Assembly: GCF_002776525.5 (NCBI RefSeq)
Contig: NC_045436.1
Coordinates: 160,603,990-160,667,989 of the forward strand
DNA from: Piliocolobus tephrosceles
Lineage: Eukaryota; Chordata; Mammalia; Primates; Cercopithecidae
Direction of reading: 5' to 3'
Length of the DNA: 64,000 nucleotides
The number at the start of each line of letters is the position of its first letter. Within the stretch, counting starts at the first letter, position 1. This document shows positions 24,236 through 35,875 of this stretch, in pieces. The notes under the pieces were generated by a model, which did no database searches, had not been told where the DNA came from, and saw nothing but the letters and a program-made list of their open reading frames with translations. Position numbers and translations under genes: made by a program.

Positions 24236-24524
24236 GATAGCTGAGATGTGGGTGGTAGTGAAGCAGAGGAGTTAATGATGCCCTCTGCTTTTTCAGATGC
24301 TGTTTGGGGCTCAGCAGTGAGGAATCCTAGCACCAAGATGGCGGGGGCGGGGGTTAACCACCATAGGGGGGTTAATGGGCCTTATGACTTAATAATATGC
24401 CTCTTGGCAACCTACCTTTTCTCCCTTGTGGCTATATTCTTGTAATGCCATCCACTCCTAGTAGATAGAGGCTGCATATTTACCTGCCTCAAGTCTAGAA
24501 CATGAAATGCCTCTTGAATCTGAC

Positions 24525-24770
24525 AGTATCGAGGAGTGGTTAAGCACAGTCTCTGGAGCCAGGCAGCCTCATCCGAATCCTATTTCTCTTGACTATAGGT
24601 ATGATCTCACCTGGCTTCTCTGAGGCTTGGCTTCTTTAGTTGTAAATTAGTGTGAAGATAATAGTACCTACCTTGCAGGATTGCTGGGAGGATTGTATGA
24701 ACTCCTGCAAGGGAAGTCCTCGTAGCAGTGCCTGGCACACGGGCTCAGGGTTAGCTCATATTAGGGTAAA
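24525..24770 (+). mobile_element. MIR, nearly full length
   Basis: GGAGTGGTTAAGCACAGTCT, GAGCCAGGCAGCCTC, ATAATAGTACCTACCTTGCA and CAGTGCCTGGCACACGG in consensus order. Confidence 0.9.
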
Positions 24771-24990
24771 TCACAGGGGACCAGGTACTTTTGAGCTGCC
24801 TTTATTTCACTCTACACCCACCCTTAAAATAGGATTTAATGCTTTAAGGCCTGCTCCAAATAGATCCAACCCCAGACTGGATTCACAAGACAAATGTGCC
24901 TCACTAAGTATTTCATAGAGAGTTGGAAGTGGGGGTTTCCTCTAGACTGCACAGTGTTTCATTTCAAAATCCCTAATGAAAATCTGGCAG

Positions 24991-25260
24991 CCAGGCATGG
25001 TGGCTCATGCCTGTAAACCTATAACTTTGGGAGGCTGAGGTGGGAGGATCGCTTGAGGCCAGGAGTTCAAGAAGAGCCTGGGCAACATGGTGAAACCCCA
25101 TCTCTACAAAAAAATGCAAAAATTAGCCAGGCATGGTGGCACGTGCCTGTAGTCCTAGCTACTGGAGAGGTTGAGGTGGGAGGATCACCTGAGCCTGGAA
25201 GGCAGAGGTTGCATTGAGCCAAAGATCTCACCACTGCACTCCAGCCTAGGTGACAGTGCC
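24991..25260 (+). mobile_element. AluJb without A-tail
   Basis: Ends at GGTGACAGTGCC with almost no tail, but GAAAATCTGGC and GAAAATCTAGC flank it as a target duplication. Confidence 0.85.
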
Positions 25261-25427
25261 AGAAAATCTAGCCCCTTCTCCCTCTCTATTCACTTGCAAC
25301 TGTATGGACCTCTCCCCACATTTTCCTCTTCCAGTTTTTCTGGCCTCTGGGATTAGACGCCCCTTCCCAACTCACTCTTAGTCTCTTCACAGAATCCAGC
25401 TTTACTAATTCTCTCCTTGTTTTCTGC

Positions 25428-25785
25428 TATGGTCTGAATATGTCTCTCCCGAACTCGTATGTGAAATCCTAACCTCCAAGATGATGGTATTAGGGGGTGG
25501 AGTCTTTGAGAAGTGAGCAGGTCAGAAGGGCTGAGCTCTCATGAATGGGATTAGCGCTCTTAGAAAAGAGATCCAGAGAGATTCCTCTCCCTTTCTGCCA
25601 TGTGAGGATACAGAGAGAAGATGACCCTCTATGAACCAGGAAGTGGCCATCATCAGACACTGAATCTGCCAGGGCCTTGATCTTGGACTTCTGAGCCTCA
25701 GTAACAGTGAGAAATACATTTCTGTTATTCATAAGCCACTCCGTTTATGATATATTGTCATAGCTGCCTCTAACAGACTGAGACA
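25428..25785 (+). mobile_element. MLT1-type MaLR solo LTR
   Basis: TGCTATGGTCTGAATATGTC start, ATGAATGGGATTAGCGCTCT, GAACCAGGAAGTGGCC, and ACAGACTGAGACA end. Nearly full length. Confidence 0.9.
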
Positions 25786-26657
25786 TTTTCTATTTCCTAA
25801 TTTCTGATCTTATCTTTATTATTTCTTTTATTTAATTTCCTTTGGGTTTATTTTCCATTCTTTTTAAAACTTCCCAGTGTATATTTTCCATTATTTTACC
25901 AACTCTTGAGATGAAAATCTTAACTCATAAATGTTTAGCTTTTATTTTTTCTTTTCTGTTACATGCTTTTGAAATTCTGTTTCCCACAAGCATGATTTTG
26001 GCTGCCTCTCATAAGTCTTGATGTGTGGTATTTTCATTATCATTCAGTTGAAAATACTTTATAATTTTTATTGTAACATTTTCTTTGACTTATGGATTAT
26101 TTAGAATATTGCTTAATTTCTAAATAAGCCTTGCCTGTGTTACTGATTTCTAGCTTAGGTGCATTGTGTCGGAGGACGTACTTTACATGATTTCACTGCT
26201 TTGAAATTTGTTGTGACTTGTTTTATGTTATGAACCAGCATATAGTTAATTCTGGTACATATTCCCAGTGAGCTTGAAAAGAATATTCACTCTGCAGTTA
26301 TTGGGTACAATGTTCTAGGAATGTACATTAGGTCAAGTTTGCTAAACATGGTATTTCTAGATCTTTACTACTTTTTTCCGTTAACATATTCTATCAGTTT
26401 CTAAAAGGTGTCTTATAAAACTCCACTATGATTGCAGATTTGTCTATTCTTCCTTTTAGACTTTTCATTTTTTGCTTTATGTATTTTGGAACTATATTAC
26501 TAAGTGTATACAAATTTAGAATTATTGTATCTTCTCATACAATAGTTGATAATGGTAAATTAAACCTTTTGTCATTATGTAGTATTATTTTTCATGGTTA
26601 GTAATGTCATTTATCTTAAAGTCTACTTTGTCTAAAATTAATAATTTATGTTAGTTT

Positions 26658-26964
26658 TTGTTTGTTTTCTTTTGAGATAGAGTCTCGCTCTGTTGCCCAG
26701 GCTGGAGTGCAGTGGCGCGATCTCGGCTCACTGCAACCTCCACCCCACCAGGTTTAAGCAATTCTCTGCCTCAGCCTCCGAAGTAGTGGCGATTACAGGC
26801 GCGTGCCACCACGCCCAGCTAATTTTTTTTTTTTTTTTGTATTTTAATGGAGACGGGGTTGCACCATCTTGGCCAGGCTAGTCTTGAACTCCTGACCTCG
26901 TGATCTGCCCACCTCGGCCTCCCAAAGTGCTGGGATTACAGGCGTAAGCCACCACGCCTGGCTA
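26658..26964 (-). mobile_element. AluS
   Basis: Reverse, full length, with a T-run expansion in the middle linker (about 26823-26838). TATGTTAGTTTT and TACGTTAGCTTT flank it. Confidence 0.9.
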
Positions 26965-27116
26965 CGTTAGCTTTCTTTTTGCTAGTATTTGCATGTTACA
27001 TCCTTTTCCATTATTTTACTTTCAACTTTCAATATTTCTGTAGCCTTTTGTTTTAGTTACATTCCTGGTTAAAACAATATGTAATAACAATTTTTTCCCA
27101 TAGTTTTATTGAAGAC

Positions 27117-27425
27117 TTGTTTTTGTTTGTTTGTTTTTTGAGATGGAGTCTTGCCCTTGTCACCCAGGTTGGAGTGCAATGGCTTGATCTCGGCTCACTG
27201 CAACCTCTGCCTCCCAGGGTTCAAATGATTCTCCTGTCCCAGCCTCCCGAGTAGCTGGGATTATAGGCGCCCACCACCATGCCCAGCTAATTTTTTGTAT
27301 TTTTTGGTAGAGACGGGGTTTCACTATGTTGGCCAGGCTAGTCTCGAACTCCTGACCTCAGGTGATCCACCTGCCTCAGCCTCCCAAAGTGCTGGGATTA
27401 CAGGCGTGAGCCACCACACCAGGAC
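27117..27425 (-). mobile_element. AluSx
   Basis: Full-length reverse Alu. Confidence 0.9.
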
Positions 27426-27626
27426 ATTTTAAAGAATATAAGTAATTTGCCAGATTGGTAACATCCTGGGATTTCTATGTTACTTTGTAGAAGATCTTAA
27501 TATAACAACCCGCTGCTCTTCAGGTTATTAATAACCTAGTCTTAATGTTTCTTAGCCTTAGCATATGTGAAAAACTATAAATTGTAAATTGCTATACACA
27601 TTTACATCATCTTGTATATGTAACTG

Positions 27627-27930
27627 TTTTTTTTTTTTTTTTTTTTTTTTGAGGCGGAGTCTCGCTCTGTCGCCCGGACTGGAGTGCAGTGGCCGGATCT
27701 CAGCTCACTGCAAGCTCCGCCTCCCGGGTTTATGCCATTCTCCTGCCTCAGCCTCCGGAGTAGCTGGGACTACAGGCGCCCGCCACCTCGCCCGGCTAGT
27801 TTTTGTATTTTTAGTAGAGACGGGGTTTCACCGTGTTAGCCAGGATGGTCTCGATCTCCTGACCTCGTGATCCGCCCGCCTCGGCCTCCCAAAGTGCTGG
27901 GATTACAGGCTTGAGCCACCGCGCCCGGCC
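27627..27930 (-). mobile_element. AluY of the Old World monkey AluYR lineage
   Basis: Reverse. Has GCAGTGGCCGGATCTCAGC, GGGTTTATGCCATTCTCC, GCCACCTCGCCCGGCTAG and TTACAGGCTTGAGCCACC, the changes I associate with cercopithecid AluYR. Otherwise close to consensus, with perfect flanks GTAACTGTTTTT. Confidence 0.88.
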
Positions 27931-28244
27931 GTAACTGTTTTTGTCTTAAAAAATCTAGTCGGATAATCATTGTCTTCTAATACGAATATTTTGCTTACTT
28001 ATATTTAATTTGGTTTCTATGTATTCAATCTGTTCTGTTTCTTTTTCTTTCTTTCTTTGCTTTATTTTGAGCCGATCATTTTTTACTTTTTCAGTCTCCC
28101 CCTGTGTCTGAAAATTATGCAATCTTTTAGCATTCCTTGAGTGGTTACCATAGAGATTACAAAATAAATTCTAGATATGCAAAAATCTAATATCAATTGG
28201 TTCTTTTACTCCCTTTTCAGATAATACACACATTTTGGGAACAA

Positions 28245-28375
28245 TACTTCCCAAACCTTAATATGCATATGAATCACAGAGGATTTTGTTAAAACAGAAA
28301 TTCTGATTCAGTGACAGTTCTGAGATGCTGCCTTCTAATAAGCTCTATGAGCCACTCTATGATTAGAAAGCCTTT
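28245..28375. mobile_element. MER5A-like hAT remnant
   Basis: TTCCCAAACCTTAATATGCA, ATTCTGATTCAGTGAC and TCTGAGATGCTGCC in MER5A-like order, interrupting L1. Confidence 0.65.
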
Positions 28376-28521
28376 AGAACACTTTACTCTCTTTAGCTCC
28401 CCTCTACTTAAATGCCAATAATGTCATTTCTCTATATTTTAAACCCTACAACACATTACTATGATTTTTTATATAGGTAATATTAATCTAGATTCGCCCA
28501 CTTATTTATTTATTTAATGTA

Positions 28522-28810
28522 TATTTTTTGAACTGGAGTCTTGCTCTGTCACCCAGACTGGAGTGCAGTGGCACCATCTCAGCTCACTGCAACCTCCACC
28601 TCCCAGGTTCAAGCAATTCTCCTGCCTCAGCCTTCCAAGTAGCTGGGACCACAGGTGCCCAGCACCACACCCAGCTAATTTTTTTATTTTTAGTAGAGAT
28701 GGAGTTTCACCATGTTGGTCAGGCTGGTCTGGAACTCCTGACCTCAAGGATCTGCCCACCTTGGCCGCCTAAAGTGCTGGGATTACAGGTATGAGCCACT
28801 GCGCTCAGCC
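28522..28810 (-). mobile_element. AluS
   Basis: Full-length reverse Alu. Confidence 0.9.
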
Positions 28811-28914
28811 TCACCCACATACTTACTTACCATTTTTATTGTTCTTTATCCCATCCTGCATCGTTGATATGTTGGGTTTTTTTGTTGTTGTTTTTTGTTT
28901 TTGCTTTTGGGGTT

Positions 28915-29218
28915 TTTTTTTTTTTTTTTTTTTTTTTTGAGACAGGTCTCACTCTGTCACCCAGGCTGGAGTGCAATGGCATGATCATGGCTCACTGCAG
29001 CCTCGACCTCCTGGGCTCAAGCAATCCTCCCACCTCAATCTCCCAAGTAGCTGGGACCACAGAAGTGCACCACCATGCCTGACTAATTTTTGTATTTTTT
29101 GTAGAGATGGGTTTTTGCCATGTTGCCCAGGCTAGTCTTGAACTCCTGGGTTCAAATGATCCACCCACCTTGGCCTCCCAAAGTGCTGGGATTACAGGCA
29201 TGGGCCACAGTGGCCGGC
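28915..29218 (-). mobile_element. AluJo
   Basis: Reverse, with a long T-run at 28914-28938. Confidence 0.9.
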
Positions 29219-29797
29219 CTTTGATATTTTGGTATTTCACATGGAACCATTTTTCTTTTGGCTTAAGAATACCTTTTGGTATTTCTTTTAGTGGAGTTCT
29301 GCTGGTGAAAATTCTGTTTTTGCCTGAAAATGTTTTTAAACTTTTAATTCTGAAATATTTTTTGATTTACAGAGACAGAGCAAGATTCCTATACATCCTT
29401 TACTCACTTTTTTTCTAATGTTAACATCGTATTTATCATAATACATTTATGAAAACTAAGAAATCAACATAGTTACACACTCTTGAACACACTTCAGATT
29501 TTATTTGTATTTGTCCACTCATATTTTCTTTCTGCTTCAGGATCCAGTCCAGGATACTGCATTACATTTAGTTATCATGTCTCATTAGTTTCCTTTGGTC
29601 TGTAATACTTTCTCAGTCTTTTCTTGTTTTCCATGACTATAACAGTTTTGAGATATACTCGTCAGGTATAAATAGCCAAGTATTTTCTAAAGCATTTTTT
29701 TTAAAGGGGCTCTTCGGCATAAGCTGGAAAGCCTACTAGACAAATTCTGAAAGAGCTGTAACACCCTAGAACATTTTTCAATTGGAGTTTGTCTGTG

Positions 29798-30175
29798 TAT
29801 TAATTTGCTAGGGCTGCCATAACAAGACTGGATGCCTTAAACAATAGAAATTCATTTCTTCATAGTTCTAGAGATTAGTCTGAAATCAAGGTATCAGCAG
29901 GTTTGAGTTCTTCTGAGGCCTCTTTCCTTGGCTTGTATATGGCTGTCTTCTCTTTCTGTCTTCGTGGTCTTCCCTTTGTGTGTGTCAGTGTCTAATCTCC
30001 TCTTATAAAGATACCAATTATACTGGATTAGAAACCCACGCTTAGGACCTCATTTTACCATAATTACCTCTTTAAAGGCCCTATCTCTATATACAGTCAT
30101 ATTCTAAGGTACTGATGGTTAGGAGTTCAACATACAAATTTTGGGGTGACACCAACATTCAGACCCTATCATACA
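29798..30175 (-). mobile_element. MaLR/ERVL-type solo LTR
   Basis: Reverse of the family at 3053-3475: GTGTATTAATTTGCTAGGGC, TTCTGAGGCCTCTTTCCTTG, TTACCTCTTTAAAGGCCC. Confidence 0.75.
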
Positions 30176-30659
30176 CCTTTCCATGCTTTGAAAGCATGCT
30201 TTTTTTTTTTCCATTTGTGCAAGACGTGTCCCAGCATAGTGAATTCTAAATTGGCAGTTATTTATTTCAGCACTTTTCTTAGTTCATTGCCTTCTGGCTT
30301 CCATTGTTTCATCTGTGTTCCATATGTTTTTTATTCTCTTACACTCTCTTCTATATTTCCATCTTCATTTTTAACTGCCATGCTTTATTCTGGATAGTTT
30401 CTTCTGGCTATCTTTCGATTCAGATTTGAGGGTACAGTAGAGTATTTGTTGAGTCTAAGTAGCCTAAGTGACTGGAGGACATCCACGGGGGAATAGGAGG
30501 ATAAGCTCAGGTGCAAATTCAGGGCTTACAGAAAAAATCTAGATTCTTCAGACTGGCAAGGGAAGCCTTTTGACATATGGCTCTAGTTTTACTTTGTAGC
30601 TTCCCCTCCTATGATTTAAGACCAACCAGTTAGACTCATATCTTTGTGAAATACATCTT

Positions 30660-31000
30660 TATTTCTGATTCTAAGCTGAAATCATTTCCTCCTTCGAAGT
30701 GCTGATTTTCCCTAGTCTCTACTGAGCTAATCCTCAAAGTTTTGGCTTACGTGCCCCTTATTCAATGAAGCCACTTTTGATCATTTTAGACCAGTGGCAC
30801 AGGGACTTCTGCAGGCTACATAATGTATGTTAGCTTGTAGTGTTAGTTATCTTGTAATGTTTATGCCTTGTTTTTCAAATAAATAATAATACTTGAAGGA
30901 AAGGTATGTCTTGTACCTTTCAGCACCTAACACCTTAGCCTCAGTACTTAAACCCGTGTTTGGCACATATTATGTTAATAAATTTATATTGATTGATTTT
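30660..31000 (+). mobile_element. L2 3' end
   Basis: AATGAAGCCACTTTTGATCA through TTGGCACATATTATGTTAAT, in L2 3' order but diverged. Confidence 0.6.
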
Positions 31001-31079
31001 TTTTCCTTTGTCACTCTCAATGTACTAGAGAGAGATCCTCTAGCTACATACACAATGCATTTTAGCTTTCGGTCACTTT

Positions 31080-31370
31080 TTCTTCTTTTGAGATGGAGTC
31101 TTACTCTCTTGCCCAGGCTGGAGTGTGGTGGCAAGATTTTGGTTCACTGCAACCTCCGCCTCCCAGGCTCAAGTGATCCTCCTGCCCCAGCCTCCCAAGT
31201 ATCTGGGACCACATATACAAGCCATCATGCCCAGCCAATTTTTGTATTTTTGGTAGAGATGGGCTTTCACCATGTTGCCTAGGCTGGTCTTGAACTCCTG
31301 AGCTCAAGCGATCTGCCTACCTCGGCCTCCCAAAATGCTGGAATTACAGGTGTGAGCCACGGTGGCCAGC
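31080..31370 (-). mobile_element. AluJ
   Basis: Reverse. TCGGTCACTTTT before and TTGGTTACTTTT after look like the target duplication. It abuts the provirus. Confidence 0.85.
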
Positions 31371-31375
31371 CTTGG

Positions 31376-31870
31376 TTACTTTTATGTAAGGTGCATAAAT
31401 TAATGAAGACCATGCAAATGAGAGCAGCTAGAGGTTGTGTTCAGAACTTGCTATACCAGGGGGATAAACCATTGTCACTTATATTTGGCAGAAGCTCAAA
31501 GACAATGAGGACAAGGGGAGTGGAGAAACTTTATGATAGAAAAAAGGAAAGGGTTAGGTATGTGCCATATGGAGGCTGTTGGCACCAAGAAGCTGGAGGC
31601 AGGTTAACTAGAAATGGGGCATCCTATGCAATTGGTTTGGGGAGCACATTTGGCTTTCTTTGGTTGGTCCTGAGTTGGAAGTGGAGGCGAAATAAAGGGA
31701 AGCTGGTGGTTACAGGCCAAGTCCTAATTGTCTTGGGATGATCACTGCAGAATATGGTTTGGCTTCCGGAGCTGGTTGCTGCAGAGGTTATGGGTCAGAG
31801 TTCTACTGTCATATCGCTTGGCTATTGCTCACCTGTATATTCAGTCCCTCAGTCTCTGTTTTGGCCACTG
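31376..31870 (-). repeat. 3' LTR of the antisense provirus
   Basis: Left-hand copy of the diverged direct repeat, beginning right after an Alu at 31080-31370 and ending before the env remnant. Aligns by eye with 40170-40695. Boundaries are approximate. Confidence 0.65.
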
Positions 31871-31899
31871 TCTTACTTGCAAGACTGTGACCAGTTGAA

Positions 31900-33000
31900 G
31901 GAAGGCTAGTGATCCGGATCTCCAGATCTTGGGGATTGTTTAATCACCTCCACAATCAATCTTATTGTGAGATCTTTTGGACTTTTTTGTGTTTTACCAT
32001 TATAGTGATAATCTGGTAAAAGGGTGCCTGTACAGAAGAATTTAAGACTCTGGATAGAATGCAAAGGGCCAGCATTATGACAATTATGATGAAAACAAGA
32101 ACAGGTAATAATTCTTTTAAGATGCCTCAGAACCAGGAACCTCATTGCCCAACTCAGGCAAAGAGAACAAAATCACAGGCTATGCCGGTCAGCTTAAGAA
32201 AGCCAAGTAGCTTTTTCTTTAAGGCGACATACAGCCTTTTCTATGTTGCCTTTTTCATTGATCCAAGTACAGCAAAACATTTTGGCAATAGCAAAGATTC
32301 TGCTGTGACTGGCCGACAAGGAACCTAGAGCAATGTGATTGTCCATCACTACTCATGCTAAGGAATTGCAACTGATCTGTATTCCATTTAGTTCAGGGGC
32401 AGCATCATTGCTAATTCTTCAGCTGGTGATACTTTTCTTACAGTTTTTCTCTATTGGTATTCTCACCATTGGGAACAGCATGAACAATGAGTCGTTAACT
32501 CCTCAGGGGAAAGTGCCTGAATAATCACAAGTGGCTTTGTTTTGGAGTTCATGTGAGTTAGGATTTCCAGTCTTGGTGACTTATAGAATTAAAGCCTCTT
32601 TGTACAGACAGTACCACTTGGAATGCCACTCCTATAGTGTATGAGGTGTCAGTTGGAGGCAAACAGGACCAGGTATCCCAGCCACCAAGGAAGTAGTATC
32701 TGCTGGGGGTGCATGGCGATACAAGAGAAAAGGAGTTGCTCATGATACAAGGTTAGAACCAAGGCCTTGTGTTAGCTGAGATACATACTTGGATCTCAAT
32801 TGGCCTCTTCCAGTATGTGGTCAATCACCATATTAAGGTTACTGAATTCAAATTTAGAAATACCTAGGGTCTGAACAGTAGATTATAAAAATTGGTTCTT
32901 GTTCAGGGAGAGGGAGAGACACTAGCACAGTTGCAGGTTGATTTCCTGAAGACCATTTGTCCATGTAATTACAATTGGAAACATCATTTTTTAAATAATT
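31900..33000 (-). pseudogene. Retroviral env remnant
   Basis: Minus-strand frames at about 31900-32330 show a hydrophobic membrane-spanning stretch near 32040-32110, preceded by a transmembrane-subunit-like region with paired cysteines. This is followed by a short cytoplasmic tail just before the 3' LTR. Frameshifts separate the pieces. The surface-subunit region upstream is too decayed to delimit. Confidence 0.6.
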
Positions 33001-33196
33001 CCCTATGGTCTTGTTTAATGAGATGAGCCTTAAAGAGTTCTGAGATTTTTATCATGGAGGTGTGGTAATGGAAGCCATATCCAACAGTCAGTAAGATTGA
33101 GAGAAGTGGCTACTGCGTGGAATACCCAAAGAATGGCATTATGATAAGTATGTTTTGAGCTTACAATTATACCAAGGAGAGGATAAAAGGAATAGT

Positions 33197-33520
33197 GGGG
33201 GTAGTTGCAGTGGTTCATGCCTATAATCCCAGCACTTTGGTAGGCTGAGGCAGGCAGATCACTTGAGCCCAGGAATTTGAGATCAGCCTGGCCAATGTGG
33301 TAAAACCCCATCTCCACAAAAACATGCAAAAATTAGCCAGGGGTGGTGGCACACACCTGTAGTCCCAGCTGCTCTGGGGGCTGAGGCAAGAGGATCACTT
33401 GAGCCCGGGAGGTCAAGGCGGCGGTGAACCGAGATAGTGCTACTGTGCTCCAGTCTGGGTGACAGAGCAAGACCCTGTCTCAAAAACAATAATAAAAATA
33501 AAAAAATAAAAAAAAAGAAA
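33197..33520 (+). mobile_element. AluJ in provirus
   Basis: Full-length dimer with J-type diagnostic bases (ATCACTTGAGCCCAGGA) and an A-rich tail of mixed AAT/AAAT composition. Confidence 0.85.
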
Positions 33521-34846
33521 AGGGACCATAAGGGGAGGACAAAGCCAGGGTTCTTTATAAAATGAGAAGAATGATTATAAGCAAGCAGGTAAAAAACAAA
33601 ACAGGAATTACAGATCTTGGTCCAATGTCTTGGGAGGAAGCTGTCCACTACTTTAGGTCATCAACTTCTTCTGAAGGTCTTGGTTTCTGAGGGTCAGCTA
33701 CTACCAACTTTAGAAAACTGCCTACTTCTAGAGGATCTCTAAGCATCCTCAGATTGAAGCATCTTTTTAGATTAACATTTCAATTGTATAGAATTCTAAA
33801 TTGCTTCTTTAGTTGTGAAATGTGAACGCAGGGATTGACTTCCTGGAGTTTCATTGTTGTGTATGCTATTAACACTGCTAGCTAAGGTTACTTTCGATGA
33901 GGTTCAAGAACAGTTTCTTTCTGTTATCACTTCCAAATACATAAAATTTCCTGTTGAAGATCATGAAGAGGCTGTTTAGGAAGATGTTATGGGGATACTG
34001 GCATAATGATCTTGGTGATAGAACTGGGTATGGTACATGAGTTCCTTGAAATATCTTGTCATTTTTGTGTGCAGTAGGATAGAGTCTATTACCTAAAGTG
34101 AAATATCTCAATGCATGGGTCTTCTAGTTACCAGTTCTCAGGGGAATATATTCCCAAGGGAATAATGAACCATGTAACCATAAAGGCTAGTGAAAACGGG
34201 AGTAGCTTTGGTGAAGGGAGCTCAAAGATTTCTGAAAGTTCTGCTAATTTAAATTTAAGAATGCCATTGGTTTTTTAAACCTGTCCAGAAGATTGTGGGT
34301 GGCAAGGATAGTGTAGTTTGGAGTAAGGCGTAGTTATTTTATAATAGTTCCCATAAAGTGTTTGCTTTAGTCATTTGATATAAAAGTTGTTATGCCCCAG
34401 GTTGGAAACATAAAACAATGCAGCTTTTTTAGAGACTGTAAGGACTGTAGCTTTTTGGCAGAAAAATGCTGCAGTCTACTCTGAAAATAGACATACAATA
34501 AAAACATTTTAAAAATCCATTTGAAGGTGTGCAAAAGGGTGTTGAGGCCTTGGTTCTTGGCCATGTCTCACCTTTACAGATTTTTCAGGATTATGTGTTG
34601 ACAGGTGACACATGACTCCAAAATAACCTCAGCTGTCTTTTTCAAGTTTCCCAACTAATGTCCATGTAAGGGAGTAGGCAATTTGTCTGTGCCATGATGA
34701 GCAGTTTTCATGGCGAAATTTAGCTACCTTCCATTTGAAGTCATCTGATGTCACCAAACCACTGTCTTGGGAATTCCAGCGATGACGCAAACAGATATTT
34801 TTCATTCTTCCTTTTCAAAGGTTTGGCCTAAACATTGATATTTTAT

Positions 34847-35143
34847 TTTATTTCATTTTATTTTGAGATGGAGTTTCACTCTTTTGCCCAGGCTGGAGTG
34901 CAGTGGCGCAATCTCAGCTCACTGCAACCTCCGCCTCCCTGGTTCAAGTGATTCTCCTGCCTCAGCTTCCTGAATAGCTGGGATTACAGGTGCCTGCCAC
35001 CACACCTGGCTAATTTTTGTATTTTCAGTAGAGACAGGGTTTCACTATGTTCGCCAGGCTGGTCTCGAACTCCTGACCTCAGGTGATCCACCTGTCTTGG
35101 CCTCCCAAAGTGCTAGGATTATAGGCATGAGTCACTGCACCTA
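34847..35143 (-). mobile_element. AluS in provirus
   Basis: Full-length reverse Alu flanked by the target duplication AACATTGATRTTTTA at about 34831-34845 and 35145-35159. Confidence 0.9.
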
Positions 35144-35626
35144 CCAACATTGATGTTTTATAATTGTCTCTTTGGATACCTCCAGAAATTTATCCTCTGA
35201 GGGCTGAGATAGGATCATATACTGGTTAAGGCTGCTTGTTTGTCACAATGAGCTGCTAGAGCATTTCCTTTAAGTTTCATATTTTCTCTTTTTGCACGAG
35301 CATTTACATTATAATGACCACCACTCAAAGAAACAGGAGTGCATCGAAAAGTATATTAACTTATTGTCTTTATTTTTCTGGGAGTTTCGGTAGAGATAAG
35401 AAACTCCCTACTTTTTTTTTCTCAAAGCATCTCAAAGTCATGTACTATTCCAAACGCATATTTGCTTTCTGTACATTTGTTTACTCTCTGATCTTCAACT
35501 AATTGGCAAGGTGTAATACATGCATTATGTTCTGGCATTTGTGCTGACTTTTACCCAGGTAGAGAACACTATATTCTAAAGAGAAATTAGTGATACCATA
35601 ACCTGCTTGATAACCTCCAGTATTAG

Positions 35627-35875
35627 TTTTTGTTTTTGAGATGGGATCCTGCCCTGTCACTCAGGCTGGAGTGCAGTGGCATGATCATGGCTCACTGCAG
35701 CCTTGACCTTCTAGATTCAAGAGATCTTCCTGCCTCAGCCTTGTGAGTAGTTGAAACTACAAACATGTACCACCTTACATGGCTAATTTTTTCTTTTTGT
35801 AGAGATAAGATTTCACTCTGTTGCTCAGTCTGGTCTTGAACTTCTGGGCTCAATCAATCCTCCCACCTCGGCCAG
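35627..35875 (-). mobile_element. AluJo in provirus, truncated
   Basis: Reverse, strongly diverged Alu lacking the last 40 or so bases of the consensus head. Flanks CCAGTATTAGTTTT and CCAGTTTCAGTTTT look like a decayed target duplication. Confidence 0.8.

Larger units (their letters stand above)
25800..30420 (-). mobile_element. Long antisense L1M broken by many insertions
   Basis: Reverse-strand L1 pieces in order at 25800-26657, 26965-27116, 27426-27626, 27931-28244, 28376-28521, 29219-29350 and 30180-30420. They are separated by Alus, a MER5A and an LTR. Examples are GTCAAGTTTGCTAAACATGG, GTCTACTTTGTCTAAAATTA and GCCTTCTGGCTTCCATTGTT. 29350-29797 is of uncertain origin. Confidence 0.75.
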
